42,450 bases of DNA. Origin: Bifidobacterium sp. (GTDB lineage Bacteria > Actinomycetota > Actinomycetes > Actinomycetales > Bifidobacteriaceae). A model generated the notes under the pieces. That model did not search any database. It saw only the letters and a list, made by a program, of their open reading frames with translations, and was not told the DNA's origin. Location of the stretch: assembly GCF_022640935.1 (NCBI RefSeq), contig NZ_JALCCV010000018.1:1-42450 (forward strand), read 5' to 3'. Every line of letters begins with the position of its first letter. Position 1 is the first letter of the stretch. This document shows, in pieces, positions 1 through 9,103 of the stretch. The translations under genes and the position numbers were made by a program.

Positions 1-8
1 CTGGCACC

Positions 9-1007
9 GTGCAGGCTTCGCGGGTCATGGCGGATCTCACCGATGCGCTCGACGCAGTGCTTTCCTGCTCGCGCAATGTGGTCGAGCTGGCGGTAGCCAC
101 TTTCGTCGCCGGCGGACATCTGCTGCTCGAAGATGTGCCGGGCGTAGGCAAAACCACGTTGGCACGAGCGCTGGGCCGCGCCATCGGCGGTTCATCGCGC
201 CGCATCCAGTTCACGCCCGATCTGTTGCCGGGCGATCTGACTGGCGTAGATATTTTCTCGCAGGCCAGCAGCTCATTCGTATTCCACCCCGGCCCGTTGT
301 TCGCCAATGTCGTCATCGCCGACGAGATCAACCGTGCCAACCCGAAGGCGCAGTCGGCAATGCTGGAGGCCATGGGCGAAGGCCGCGTCAGCGTCGACGG
401 GGAGACATATGCGCTGCCTGACCCGTACTTCGTCGTGGCCACGCAGAATCCGATCGAGCTCGAAGGCACCTACCCGCTTCCCGAGGCGCAGCTCGACCGT
501 TTCATGGTGTGCACGAGCTTTGGCTATCCGTCGCTTTCGGCCGAATCGGCAATGCTGCGTGACGCCGGCGGGTCCGATCCGCTGACAGGCATGCAGCCGA
601 TATGCAGCGAGCGGCAGATCTCCGCTGTGCGCAGCGCCTGCAGCACGATATATCTGGCGCAATCGGTCGCCGACTATATCGTTGAGCTGGCCCACGCCAC
701 CCGCGGGCATCCGAATGCGCGCTATGGCGTCTCGCCGCGCGGGAGCCTGAATCTGGCGGCGATGGCGCGGGCCCGTGCGCTCGGGCAAGGGCGCAATTTC
801 GTTATCCCCGAGGATGTGCAGCGCATGGCGGCACCGGCGTGGGCGCATCGGCTGGTGACGACTGACCGTTCCTACGGTTCTTCGCCGCTCGATCAGGCGC
901 GCGACATAATCGCCGACGTCATCGAACGCGTTCCGGCGCCACGCCCCCAGGTGGGCGGCCATGCCCAACGGTCTGATCGTCGCGACGAAGCCATCGCGGA
1001 ACGCTGA
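9..1007 (+). CDS. MoxR-family AAA+ ATPase (possibly 5'-truncated by the window edge)
   Basis: MoxR ATPases act as chaperone-like remodelers and usually sit beside DUF58 and transglutaminase genes, as here. The Walker A motif GVGKTT is visible (Lys48 counted from the GTG at 9). Walker B is ADEIN (Asp105-Glu106), followed by NRANPKAQSAMLEAM and the sensor-1 segment ATQNPIE, all typical of the family. The 332 residues are near the usual family length of about 320-350. The frame is open to the left edge, so the true start may be GTG 9, the ATG at 27 or a codon outside the window. The next gene starts about 10 nt after this stop, which suggests one operon. The specific substrate is unknown; assembly or regulation of the neighbouring envelope protein is an inference. 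Confidence 0.9.
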   Translation: MQASRVMADLTDALDAVLSCSRNVVELAVATFVAGGHLLLEDVPGVGKTTLARALGRAIGGSSRRIQFTPDLLPGDLTGVDIFSQASSSFVFHPGPLFANVVIADEINRANPKAQSAMLEAMGEGRVSVDGETYALPDPYFVVATQNPIELEGTYPLPEAQLDRFMVCTSFGYPSLSAESAMLRDAGGSDPLTGMQPICSERQISAVRSACSTIYLAQSVADYIVELAHATRGHPNARYGVSPRGSLNLAAMARARALGQGRNFVIPEDVQRMAAPAWAHRLVTTDRSYGSSPLDQARDIIADVIERVPAPRPQVGGHAQRSDRRDEAIAER

Positions 1008-1017
1008 AGGCATGCTG

Positions 1018-4000
1018 ATGGGTCGCAACCGATTGCATTGGCCGCAGCGAACTATGCATCGCTTCGCTGCGCATAGTTCGCTGCGGCCGAGCTTGGCTGG
1101 CTTCGTGGCATTCGTGCTTGACGCCGCTGTTTGGTATGCCGCGCTGCTGTTCGACGACCCCGTGTTGGTGTTCGGCGCGCTTGCAGGGATCGCGGCGCTC
1201 GCTGTGGCTTTGCTCGTTGTTTTGCTCCAAGCGGTGGCTGTGGCGGCGAAGGGCAAATACGGCAGCGGCCGGCACGACACGCATATTCGGCATCAGAGCC
1301 TGCAGCGGCTGTGCGCCTGGCTGCGTCATCAGCTGTGGCCGCGCGGCATAACCGTGGCACGGCAATACGAGCAGCGCGACCAAGATGGCGGGCTGGTGGC
1401 GCGGTTCACGGGGGAGCTGCCGCAATCGAGAGGATTGTATCGCTGCGCCCGCGAAGCTTGGCGTTGGAACGATCCTTTCGGCCTGTTCGTGATGCGGATG
1501 GTGCTGCGCGGTGGTGCAGAACATGCGATGCTCGCTGATGCCGAGACGTCCGCGCGTGCCGGCTCCGCAGCTCCCGGTCCGCATCCGCTCGATCGCGCGC
1601 AAGAGGAGAACACGGCTTTGGTGCGCGACTATGTGGCCGGTGACCCGCCCAAGCTGATCGCTTGGCGGCAAAGCGCCCATCGCGGCGCGCTGATGACTCG
1701 GGAGACCGAGCGTGAAGCGAAGCCGACGACCATCATCGTGCTCGACGCGCGCGCGCCGGGCACTGCGCAGGACCAGGTCGAATCCGAGGTCATGCAGGCG
1801 TTGGCGCTGATGCAGGGCGTCCCGGCCCGGCAACGCGATTTCGTCGTCACGGATGGCATACACAGCGCCGCGACGACGCTCGGCCGCATCAGGCTGTTGG
1901 CTTCCATGCGCGCAATTGCCGATATGCCGGCAGGTCTAGATGATGACCAAGGCGGCCGGAATGCTCAGCGCGGGCAGCGTAGTCGGAGCAGCCGAGATAG
2001 GCGCACTGCTGCTGGCGCAGAGCATGCTGGCGGCACAGGCGCGGCAACCGACGGCGCGGGCGGCAGAATCGGCGTGGATGACAGCCGTGCGTTCGATGCG
2101 TCGTCGGCGGCAGAGCCGGATATCGAAGCGATGACAGCAGCGATACGGCAATTGACTCGGGACCGGCGCGCCCCGGCCTCGGTCATTATGCTCGCCGCTT
2201 CGAACGAAAGCCCGCTTGCCGCGGCATTGCGTGAGACATTGGCCCCTGGCAGCCTGCAGGTGCGCACAGCGGGCGTACAGGTGCCAGCTGCCTGGACTGC
2301 GAGCGGCACTATGGCAGGGTCGCTAACCGAACCATCGGGCAGCACGGCTCAGGACGCTGCGGCCAGTGAGGCGGGCGGCGGCGCGGCCCGCACGTTCGAC
2401 GATACGGCGGCTGGCGCGCACAATCCGCGGCCCCTGCGCCATTTTGCATTCAGTCTCCTATCGGCTGCCAAGGGCGGCGCCTTGGAAAACCGTGCGCGCG
2501 ATATTGGGAACGCCTCCGGAAACGAAGCCGAAATAACACGCAACGCGAAGATCGGGCGGCTCTACCGGGCCGACATAGTTACGGCTCTGGCATTGCTGGC
2601 GTTCTTTGAGTTGGCCGTGCAGGGCTGCACTGCGCTGGCCACACCGGACGGCACTTGGGTCTGGTTTGCGCGGATCGCTTTCGCGCTGGTCGCCGCGGGC
2701 CGTGCCGTGCCCGAGCGCAGCGATGTGCGCGAGCTCATGCATGCCGCGTTCGCGAGCCTTGCCATGGCGTTTGCCGCTGCCGGGCTGGTGCTGATCCGGC
2801 TGCACGGCATCACTGGGGCTTGGCTGTTCGATGCTGCGGCGCATACCCGCAGCTTGTCATATTCTTCCAGTGCTCCAGATACTTCCGACGCCTCTGTCTG
2901 GCGGCAGGCATGGCAGCTGCTGGAGAGTTATTTCCAGCAAGGTTTCGAGGCCTTGATCGAACAGCTGCCGCCGGTCCGTGTCAGCCCTGCATCGGATCTG
3001 GTGCTGATTGTCGTCGTCGCGATCGCGGTGCTGATAGTGCGTTGGCTGCTTGTCTACCGGGCTTTGGCTCCGGTTTTTGCACTGTTGCCACTAGGCGCGT
3101 TGGCTGCGGGTTCCATCCTGCTCGGCCATAACGGCTCGCGATGGATCATGGCGGCGCTGGCCGTGGTATTTGTGGCTGCACTGTGGTCAAGGGCATTGTG
3201 GCGCAGGACTCAGTGCACGAGCATACTGTGGTCGGGTGGATCCGCCGCACTGGCGCCTAGGGAGGCGGATAATGCCAGAGGGTTTGACGAGCCTGAAGAC
3301 TCCGGGTCTGCCCCACGGCCTGAAAAAGCTGAGCGGGCGAGGCGCGTAGAACCCATAGCATTGCCAACGGTCTGCGCGTTGCTCGTCGCTGCGCTGGCTA
3401 CGGCGTTGACTGGCAGCGCGATGAATCTGGCATATGCGGTGCCGCTGTCGATCGGAAATTCGACGGGTCTGTTCTCGGCGAATACGATCAATCCGATGGT
3501 CGATCTGCGTCGAGCGCTTGACTCGGGATCATATGAAACTGTGCTGAGTTACTCCTCCGCGCACCCGCGATATCTGCGGATGAGCACGCTCGACAACTTC
3601 AACGGCGACATATGGCAATACGACCAGGATCTGGCGCGCAACGGCGATTTCTATGGCGCACCGCTGCTGTCCGCAGGTCAGGGCCAGGATGGTCAATCGT
3701 TACGGGATACGCGGCTCCGGGGATACGGCGATCCGCTCGCCTTGTACCTGAGCATGCAATATCTGGACTATAGAAACACAAGCGCTTACGATGGCAATTC
3801 ATGGAGCATATACGGAAATTCCGGCGCTGAATCATCGTCGCCGTTCATCGCCCAGGCCGATATCCATATCGAATCGCTCAGCTCGCGCTTCCTGCCCGTT
3901 GTGGGCGCCCCCTTGGGTTTCAACGGGGTGGGCAGTGCATGGACAACTGACGGCCACGGCGTCGTATATAACCCGACGAGGCCGACGAATCGCTCCATGC

Positions 4001-5862
4001 GATACTCGGCTACCGGCGTGTACCTCGACCCGATCGGTTCGGAATCCGGCTTCGACCAGATCAGCAGCGTCGAGGAGCTGCGCACGTCGCTGATCGCCGA
4101 CCAGCCCAGCGCCGTCGCCATGCCATGGTCCCAGCGTAGTTCCAGCAGACGATTGGCGGCGAGGCAGCATGATGGCAGCATCGATGGCAACTGGCTGCTC
4201 ATGCCGCTCACCATCCGGTCCGGCGGCGATGTTGTCGACGCCGCCGGGAATGTGGTGGGCGCAACCAACGGGGATTCCGGCACAACCATCGATGCCCAAG
4301 GTCAATCAACGAGGTTGGCCAATATTGTGTTCAACGATGCGGTGAACCGGCGCCTTGGCTTCAACGTCCATGACGAGCCATACGGATTGGCGTATGACAG
4401 CGCCGAACACGTGACCTTGGCAATGCTGGTGGACTTCTCGGCTGCACCGGCGCAAGGGTGGGATGACGGCGATGCTTCGGATGTCGGCGACGACGAACTC
4501 GCTGCCTGGCAACGCGACCCGGGCCGAACGCTGCTCGACTTGTTCGACAGGCATAGCTTGGGCAAGGTCGGCATGACGACGTTTGCCGCCGAGCCGGATA
4601 ACCGCACGACGATTCCCCAATCGGCCTTGCGTCAGCTTGCCGCTTCGCAGCAACGCATCCATGAGGAATTCACCGAGCTGCCCGCGCAGCTGCCAGCCCG
4701 CGTGCGTGCCATCGTCAATGCCGCGGAAACCGCCGGAATTCCCACCGATGGCGATGACGCGGACAGTCAGATCGCGGCGATGCGCTACCTCGTCGACTAT
4801 TTCACCGATGCCCGCAACGACTTCGTATATTCCCTGGATGCTCCAGACGGCGGGGGCAGAGACAACATGCAGGTCATCGACGACTTCCTCAGAACCCGCA
4901 GCGGCTACTGCGTGCATTATGCCAGCGCGCTCGCCGTGCTGGGCCGAGCTATGGGCGTGCCGACGCGCATGGTGCTCGGATATCGTGGCGGGAGCGCGGC
5001 GAGCAAGGTCTCCGGCAGCTATGCGGTGTCGGCCAATCAGCTGCATTCCTGGGTCGAAGCCTATATCGACGGCGTCGGTTGGGTGCCGTTCGACGTGACG
5101 CCTGCCGCCGATGACCAATCCGGCGCGGCAGCGGCCTCATCGGCATCGCCAAGCGCATCGGCAACGACCCCGACCCCGTCGCCAAGCACGCCGTCGAGCA
5201 TTGCGGAGCCATCTGCATCCACTCCATCGCCATCCGAGAGCGGCACCGCGGCAGCGAACGCGGATCCAGGGCAAAGGTCGACTTTCGGCATATTTGCCAG
5301 CCTCCCGCAGTGGGTTCGCGTGGCCTTGTGGATGATGCTCGCCATATTGCTTGCCGCGGCGATCGTATGCGTGCCCCCGCTGCTGCGTGCTGGGCGTCAT
5401 CGCCGGCGGCTACGGGCCATCGGGTCGGCGGCTCAGCTGACGCACGATCAGAACAGGGCGGCGCGGGCGTGGATTCTCGCTTGGGAGGAATTGCAGGATA
5501 CCGCGTGGGATGTGGGCGTGCGATGGGGGCGCAGCCGCACGGATCAAGGCATTGCCGCGGACATCAGCCATTGGGTCGAGCATGAGCAGGGGAATGGGTC
5601 ACCGGCCAAGAGCGATGTGGGCAGCAGTGCATCCAGCAACGGTGCCGGCACTGGCGCAGCCGATGTCAGGCGCATCGCCGACGCCGCGCTCGCAGCCGCT
5701 TTCTCGCCGGCGGGAGGACGCCCGGTCGGTGACTTGCAGGAGCGCTTGGAGACGCTGACTGCAAGAATGCTTTCCATGCAGCGAGCACATTCGCGAATCC
5801 GCTGGCTGCTAACAACACTGCTTCCCGGTTCGCTGTTCACCCGGCCGAAAGCCGGGGCATGA
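1018..5862 (+). CDS. DUF58 / TgpA-like transglutaminase fusion membrane protein
   Basis: This is a single 1614-residue frame. Residues about 25-75 hold two hydrophobic segments. They are followed by a DUF58 core, recognisable by VRDYVAGDPPKLIAWR and the RETERE element. A low-complexity linker (about residues 310-480) leads to five or more membrane segments, then a large probably extracytoplasmic region with a transglutaminase-like fold. Its triad is readable: Cys1298 in GYCVHYASA, His1343 in LHSWVEAY and Asp1359 in VPFDVTP. A Ser/Pro/Thr stretch, one more membrane helix (WVRVALWMMLAILLAAAIV) and a cytoplasmic tail close the protein. DUF58 and transglutaminase proteins are normally separate adjacent genes. 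ATG 1018 is preferred because GAAGG lies 7 nt upstream; ATG 1012 and ATG 961 (overlapping moxR) are alternatives. The role is probably in the cell envelope; the substrate is unknown. Confidence 0.85.
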   Translation: MGRNRLHWPQRTMHRFAAHSSLRPSLAGFVAFVLDAAVWYAALLFDDPVLVFGALAGIAALAVALLVVLLQAVAVAAKGKYGSGRHDTHIRHQSLQRLCAWLRHQLWPRGITVARQYEQRDQDGGLVARFTGELPQSRGLYRCAREAWRWNDPFGLFVMRMVLRGGAEHAMLADAETSARAGSAAPGPHPLDRAQEENTALVRDYVAGDPPKLIAWRQSAHRGALMTRETEREAKPTTIIVLDARAPGTAQDQVESEVMQALALMQGVPARQRDFVVTDGIHSAATTLGRIRLLASMRAIADMPAGLDDDQGGRNAQRGQRSRSSRDRRTAAGAEHAGGTGAATDGAGGRIGVDDSRAFDASSAAEPDIEAMTAAIRQLTRDRRAPASVIMLAASNESPLAAALRETLAPGSLQVRTAGVQVPAAWTASGTMAGSLTEPSGSTAQDAAASEAGGGAARTFDDTAAGAHNPRPLRHFAFSLLSAAKGGALENRARDIGNASGNEAEITRNAKIGRLYRADIVTALALLAFFELAVQGCTALATPDGTWVWFARIAFALVAAGRAVPERSDVRELMHAAFASLAMAFAAAGLVLIRLHGITGAWLFDAAAHTRSLSYSSSAPDTSDASVWRQAWQLLESYFQQGFEALIEQLPPVRVSPASDLVLIVVVAIAVLIVRWLLVYRALAPVFALLPLGALAAGSILLGHNGSRWIMAALAVVFVAALWSRALWRRTQCTSILWSGGSAALAPREADNARGFDEPEDSGSAPRPEKAERARRVEPIALPTVCALLVAALATALTGSAMNLAYAVPLSIGNSTGLFSANTINPMVDLRRALDSGSYETVLSYSSAHPRYLRMSTLDNFNGDIWQYDQDLARNGDFYGAPLLSAGQGQDGQSLRDTRLRGYGDPLALYLSMQYLDYRNTSAYDGNSWSIYGNSGAESSSPFIAQADIHIESLSSRFLPVVGAPLGFNGVGSAWTTDGHGVVYNPTRPTNRSMRYSATGVYLDPIGSESGFDQISSVEELRTSLIADQPSAVAMPWSQRSSSRRLAARQHDGSIDGNWLLMPLTIRSGGDVVDAAGNVVGATNGDSGTTIDAQGQSTRLANIVFNDAVNRRLGFNVHDEPYGLAYDSAEHVTLAMLVDFSAAPAQGWDDGDASDVGDDELAAWQRDPGRTLLDLFDRHSLGKVGMTTFAAEPDNRTTIPQSALRQLAASQQRIHEEFTELPAQLPARVRAIVNAAETAGIPTDGDDADSQIAAMRYLVDYFTDARNDFVYSLDAPDGGGRDNMQVIDDFLRTRSGYCVHYASALAVLGRAMGVPTRMVLGYRGGSAASKVSGSYAVSANQLHSWVEAYIDGVGWVPFDVTPAADDQSGAAAASSASPSASATTPTPSPSTPSSIAEPSASTPSPSESGTAAANADPGQRSTFGIFASLPQWVRVALWMMLAILLAAAIVCVPPLLRAGRHRRRLRAIGSAAQLTHDQNRAARAWILAWEELQDTAWDVGVRWGRSRTDQGIAADISHWVEHEQGNGSPAKSDVGSSASSNGAGTGAADVRRIADAALAAAFSPAGGRPVGDLQERLETLTARMLSMQRAHSRIRWLLTTLLPGSLFTRPKAGA
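1040..1088. repeat. Perfect 18-bp inverted repeat at the 5' end of the DUF58/transglutaminase gene
   Basis: Arms GGCCGCAGCGAACTATGC (1040-1057) and GCATAGTTCGCTGCGGCC (1071-1088) are exact reverse complements around a 13-nt spacer. If ATG 1018 is the start, the hairpin covers codons 8 to 24 and encodes an uncharacteristic WPQRTMHRFAAHSS segment just before the first membrane helix. Confidence 0.9.
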
Positions 5863-5906
5863 CGAGTCCGGAATGCCCGCAATGCACGAATGCGCCGGCA
5901 AAGGAT

Positions 5907-5912
5907 TAGTAT
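5907..5912 (+). promoter_or_regulatory. -10 hexamer TAGTAT of a probable leaderless transcript
   Basis: TAGTAT is followed by 6 nt and then the ATG at 5919, so the predicted transcription start is the A of the start codon. An AAGGA at 5901-5905 lies 13 nt from the ATG, too far for a good Shine-Dalgarno site. No clear -35 is visible. Confidence 0.5.
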
Positions 5913-5918
5913 GGTCGC

Positions 5919-6998
5919 ATGACTTATCGGCATCGCGCGATCATCGACGGCATCCCCGCATACAGGCAAGGCAAGTCTGCTCCTCGGACGCAAGGGCGGC
6001 GCAGCTTCAAAATATCCAGCAACGAGAACCCATTTATGCCCCTTCCCGGCGTAGTGGAAGAGATACGACAACGTTCGCTGGGCCGCATCAACCGCTATCC
6101 AGACATGCGCGGCTGGGAGCTGGTCGAGCGTCTGGCCGCGTTGGACGGCGTCGAGCCGGAAAACGTGGTGCTGGGATGCGGGTCGAGCGAAGTCATCACG
6201 CAGCTGGTGTCACTGGTTGCCGGTCCCGGCGACGAGATCGTCTATCCGTGGCGCAGTTTCGAGGCATACCCGATCATTGTCGCGGGAGCTGGCGCAACCA
6301 GCGTGCAGGTGCCGAACCGGCCTGACGGCTCGCATGATATCGATGGCATCATCGGCGCGCTGAACGAGCATACGCGTCTGGTGATCCTCAACAATCCGAA
6401 TAACCCCACCGCGACCTCGCTTAGCGATGCCGATGCCCGGCGCGTCATGGAGGCCGTGCCTTCGGATGTGCTCGTGCTCTTCGACGAGGCGTACTTCCAG
6501 TTCAACACCGATCCGGACGCCAGCGTGGCGCTGGATCTGTTCCGGGAGTACCCGAATATCGTGGTCGCGCATACCTTTTCGAAGGCTTACGGGCTTGCCG
6601 GTCTGCGCGTTGGTTATGCGGTGGCACCCGCCGACGTGATCGAAGGCATGCGCAAGGTGTCTCTGCCTTTCGCAGTGAGCGATGTGGCCCAACGCGCCGC
6701 GCTGGCTTCGTTGGACGTGTCGCAGGAGCTCGAAGGGCGCGTGAAGTTGATCATCGGCGAACGCGACCGGGTCGTGGCGGCGCTGCGGTCCCAAGGCTGG
6801 CAATTCGCCGAGCCGTACGCGAACTTCTTCTGGCTGCCGCTGGGCGAGTCGACTGACGCAGCTGCGGCGGCATTCGTCGAGGCGGGCCTGTCCGTGCGGG
6901 TGTTCGGCGGCGAAGGCATCCGCATCACGATCGGCGAACCGGAGGCCAATGACATGGTCATCGAGGTATGCCGGCAGCTGAAGGAGCGCGGGTTGTAG
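5919..6998 (+). CDS. Histidinol-phosphate/aromatic amino-acid aminotransferase (HisC-like, fold type I PLP)
   Basis: A 359-residue PLP aminotransferase of the HisC family. SSNENPF near residue 30 and NRYPDMRG are family landmarks. NNPNNPT and FDEAYFQF bind the cofactor. Lys222 in HTFSKAYGLAGLRVGY is the Schiff-base lysine, and Arg in GEGIRITIG is the usual carboxylate-binding residue. Family members transfer the amino group of glutamate to imidazole-acetol phosphate or, in the actinobacterial Pat branch, to aromatic keto acids. No histidine genes surround it, so an aromatic aminotransferase (Pat) is at least as likely as true HisC. It stands alone between the transglutaminase gene and a tRNA cluster. 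The ATG is supported by the leaderless promoter geometry just upstream. Confidence 0.88.
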   Translation: MTYRHRAIIDGIPAYRQGKSAPRTQGRRSFKISSNENPFMPLPGVVEEIRQRSLGRINRYPDMRGWELVERLAALDGVEPENVVLGCGSSEVITQLVSLVAGPGDEIVYPWRSFEAYPIIVAGAGATSVQVPNRPDGSHDIDGIIGALNEHTRLVILNNPNNPTATSLSDADARRVMEAVPSDVLVLFDEAYFQFNTDPDASVALDLFREYPNIVVAHTFSKAYGLAGLRVGYAVAPADVIEGMRKVSLPFAVSDVAQRAALASLDVSQELEGRVKLIIGERDRVVAALRSQGWQFAEPYANFFWLPLGESTDAAAAAFVEAGLSVRVFGGEGIRITIGEPEANDMVIEVCRQLKERGL

Positions 6999-7107
6999 CG
7001 GCGGCGAAGGCCGCATGGCTGATTGCCGGCGGCTGCCGAGGCTTCAAGAACGCAGTCTTTGCAGGAATTCGGGGGCGGTGATGCGGCCGACACGGCGTGT
7101 CTCCGAC

Positions 7108-7136
7108 TTGCGCATGTCGGCCAATCGTGCCATTAT
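7108..7136 (+). promoter_or_regulatory. Candidate promoter of the tRNA-Tyr/Thr/Met-rpmG unit
   Basis: TTGCGC (7108-7113) and CATTAT (7131-7136) are 17 bp apart, about 45 nt before tRNA-Tyr. Both hexamers are imperfect, so this is only a candidate. Confidence 0.35.
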
Positions 7137-7179
7137 AGCCAAGTTGCCAATTTGCGGCTGTGGTCGCGTGCGGCAGCAT

Positions 7180-7261
7180 GCCGGATTTCCCAAGCGGTCA
7201 AAGGGAGCTGACTGTAAATCAGCCGTCTACGACTTCAGTGGTTCGAATCCACTATCCGGCA
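7180..7261 (+). tRNA. tRNA-Tyr (anticodon GTA)
   Basis: Acceptor arms GCCGGAT and ATCCGGC close an 82-nt class II tRNA with discriminator A7261. The anticodon stem CTGA/TCAG carries GTA. The T arm is AGTGG-TTCGAAT-CCACT, with a long variable arm between. CCA is not encoded. Confidence 0.93.
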
Positions 7262-7262
7262 C

Positions 7263-7334
<72 letters not shown>

Positions 7335-7338
7335 CTCT

Positions 7339-7412
7339 GGCGGGGTAGCTCAGCTGGCTAGAGCGTACGACTCATAATCGTAAGGTCAAGAGTTCGAGTC
7401 TCTTCCTCGCTA
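7339..7412 (+). tRNA. tRNA-Met, elongator (anticodon CAT)
   Basis: A 74-nt tRNA with acceptor GGCGGGG paired to CCTCGCT (G-U at 1:72 and 5:68), anticodon arm TACGA-CTCATAA-TCGTA and T arm AAGAG/CTCTT. It lacks the three G-C pairs of the initiator anticodon stem. Its place between tRNA-Thr and rpmG matches the actinobacterial elongator Met gene; a lysidine-modified Ile tRNA is the less likely alternative. Confidence 0.88.
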
Positions 7413-7458
7413 CAAAGACTGGCGAAAGCCGGTACCAACGATCACAGAGGTGAACGAA

Positions 7459-7629
7459 ATGGCAAGCAAGAGCGCCGATATCCGTCCAGGCATCACGCTG
7501 GCATGCACGGTATGCAAGGAGCGGAACTACATCACGACGAAGAACCGCCGCAACACGCCGGATCGTTTGGAACTGAAGAAATTCTGCCCGCGCTGCGGCA
7601 AGCAGACCACGCATCGAGAGACTCGCTGA
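7459..7629 (+). CDS. rpmG: 50S ribosomal protein L33, zinc-ligand form
   Basis: A 56-residue protein beginning [19 protein letters not shown]. Two Cys pairs, CTVC and CPRC, make this the zinc-binding (C+) form of L33. The remaining sequence, [20 protein letters not shown], is the L33 core, and the length is normal. An AGAGG lies about 10 nt before the ATG. It follows tRNA-Met by 46 nt, an arrangement common in actinobacteria, and is closed by a terminator at 7703-7731, so it is probably co-transcribed with the three tRNAs. L33 sits near the E site of the large subunit. Confidence 0.95.
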   Translation: MASKSADIRPGITLACTVCKERNYITTKNRRNTPDRLELKKFCPRCGKQTTHRETR

Positions 7630-7702
7630 CGCCAGCCGTTTCGCTGTAATCAAGCATCGTCTTTTAGGGTGATTCACCGCGTTATGCAGTGCATCGCTTG
7701 GT

Positions 7703-7731
7703 GCAAGCCCGACTTCGGTCGGGCTTTTTGC
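7703..7731 (+). terminator. Intrinsic terminator after rpmG
   Basis: AAGCCCGAC and GTCGGGCTT form a 9-bp stem around a TTCG tetraloop, followed by a T5 run. It ends the tRNA-rpmG transcript and lies 23 nt before the murB -10 element. Confidence 0.85.
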
Positions 7732-7753
7732 ATCCGTGGGCTGCTCGTCTGGC

Positions 7754-7759
7754 TAGAAT
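7754..7759 (+). promoter_or_regulatory. -10 hexamer TAGAAT for murB (probable leaderless)
   Basis: TAGAAT lies 8 nt before ATG 7768, with no Shine-Dalgarno sequence in the gap. Transcription would start within about two bases of the start codon. Confidence 0.5.
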
Positions 7760-7767
7760 GGCTCAGC

Positions 7768-8997
7768 ATGAACGCATTTCCGTCTTTCGACGAACCGACT
7801 TTCGCTGATTTGACCACCATCGGGGTTGGCGGCCTCATCTCCCGCTTCGTGGAACCTAGGAGCCGGGTGGGGGTCATCGAGACGGTCGAGGACGCTGACA
7901 GCGCAGGATTGCCGCTGTGCATGATTGGTGGAGGCTCGAATATGCTTGCCGCAGACGAGCCTTTCGAAGGCATTGTGCTGCGTGACGGCTGCCGGTCAAT
8001 CACTGTTCCCGACGAGGCCGCGCCGGTCGAAAACGGCGAGCATATTGTCCATGTCAATGCCGAAGCGGGCTGCAATTGGGATGATTTCGTTGATTTCGCG
8101 GTAAAGCTCGGCTTGACAGGGGTCGAAGGGCTTTCCGGCATACCCGGCACGGTCGGTGCTTCAGTGGTGCAGAATATCGGCGCTTACGGCCAGGAGGTCG
8201 CCACGAGCGTGGAAACGGCCGAGGTTTGGGACCGCGAAACCAAGTGCGTGCAGTACATGCCCGCCGCTGAGCTGGGCTTCGCCTACCGTTCATCGGCGTT
8301 GAAGACCAGCATGTATGCCGCTCCCGGGGTCCCCGGGCCACGATACTTCCCGACGCCGCGCTATGTCGTGCTGTCGGTGACCTTCCGGCTCAGCCACCGC
8401 GGCTATGGCGTGGTGAATAACACGCAATTGGCGCGTGCGCTGGGCGCGCCGGTCGGCAGCAAACTGGAAATCGACGCCATCCGTACCGCCGTGCTCGGCG
8501 TGCGCGCCGCCAAAGGCATGTTGGAAGACGCCGGGCGTTACGCCAATCCAGTCATGCAGGGCACGAAGCGCGAGGAAAATATCCGCGTGGCGCTGGCTGC
8601 CCAGCAGCGTGAGACTGACGACGAAGGCCCCGACTGGGATCGGCATAGCTGCGGCAGTTTCTTCATGAACCCGATTCTGCCGGCCGCCGACGCATCTGCG
8701 CTGCCTGCCGATGCGCCGCGGTTCCCGGCGATTGCAACTGACGGATCGCCTGCGATCAAAACTTCTGCAGCCTGGCTGATCGATCATGCGGGGTTCCACA
8801 AAGGGTATGCCGTGGTTCCCGGCGCACCGGCCTCGCTATCGGGCCGCCACACGCTGGCCCTGACCAACCGGGGAGGAGCAAAGGCCGGTGATATCGCCAC
8901 GTTGGCCACGGCCGTGCGGGACGGAGTACGGAACGCATACGGCGTGTGGCTGATTCCCGAGCCGGTCGTCATCGGCCTGGATCTGATGGCGGCCTGA
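7768..8997 (+). CDS. murB: UDP-N-acetylenolpyruvoylglucosamine reductase
   Basis: MurB reduces UDP-GlcNAc-enolpyruvate to UDP-MurNAc with NADPH and FAD in cytoplasmic peptidoglycan synthesis. The N-terminal TTIGVGG and MIGGGSNML segments and EGLSGIPGTVGASVVQNIGAYG (about residue 125) bind FAD. Ser297 in CGSFFMNP is the catalytic proton donor, and Glu398 in LIPEPVVIG is the conserved C-terminal glutamate. At 409 residues it is a longer, type I-like MurB. The frame is open upstream to 7669, but that part crosses the rpmG terminator; ATG 7768 starts MNAFPSFDEPTFADLTTIGV and sits 8 nt after a -10 element. The gene appears monocistronic. Confidence 0.94.
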   Translation: MNAFPSFDEPTFADLTTIGVGGLISRFVEPRSRVGVIETVEDADSAGLPLCMIGGGSNMLAADEPFEGIVLRDGCRSITVPDEAAPVENGEHIVHVNAEAGCNWDDFVDFAVKLGLTGVEGLSGIPGTVGASVVQNIGAYGQEVATSVETAEVWDRETKCVQYMPAAELGFAYRSSALKTSMYAAPGVPGPRYFPTPRYVVLSVTFRLSHRGYGVVNNTQLARALGAPVGSKLEIDAIRTAVLGVRAAKGMLEDAGRYANPVMQGTKREENIRVALAAQQRETDDEGPDWDRHSCGSFFMNPILPAADASALPADAPRFPAIATDGSPAIKTSAAWLIDHAGFHKGYAVVPGAPASLSGRHTLALTNRGGAKAGDIATLATAVRDGVRNAYGVWLIPEPVVIGLDLMAA

Positions 8998-9103
8998 TCC
9001 GTGGGCTGCTGCAAGGCTCCAGGCGCCCGAGTCGGCTCTCGCGGGTATTCTGAAGGGCAGTTGTTGTTATGCCCGATCGATTTCGCCGCAAGGAGGTCGC
9101 CTG

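Noticed and set aside
273..1280. A 335-residue minus-strand frame across moxR
   Set aside because: It overlaps a gene with intact AAA+ motifs, is rich in Arg/Ala/His without any domain and has no ribosome site; it is a shadow of a GC-rich gene.
5919..6998. Calling the aminotransferase hisC outright
   Set aside because: No other histidine gene is nearby and the Pat/aromatic branch has the same motifs, so no symbol was given.
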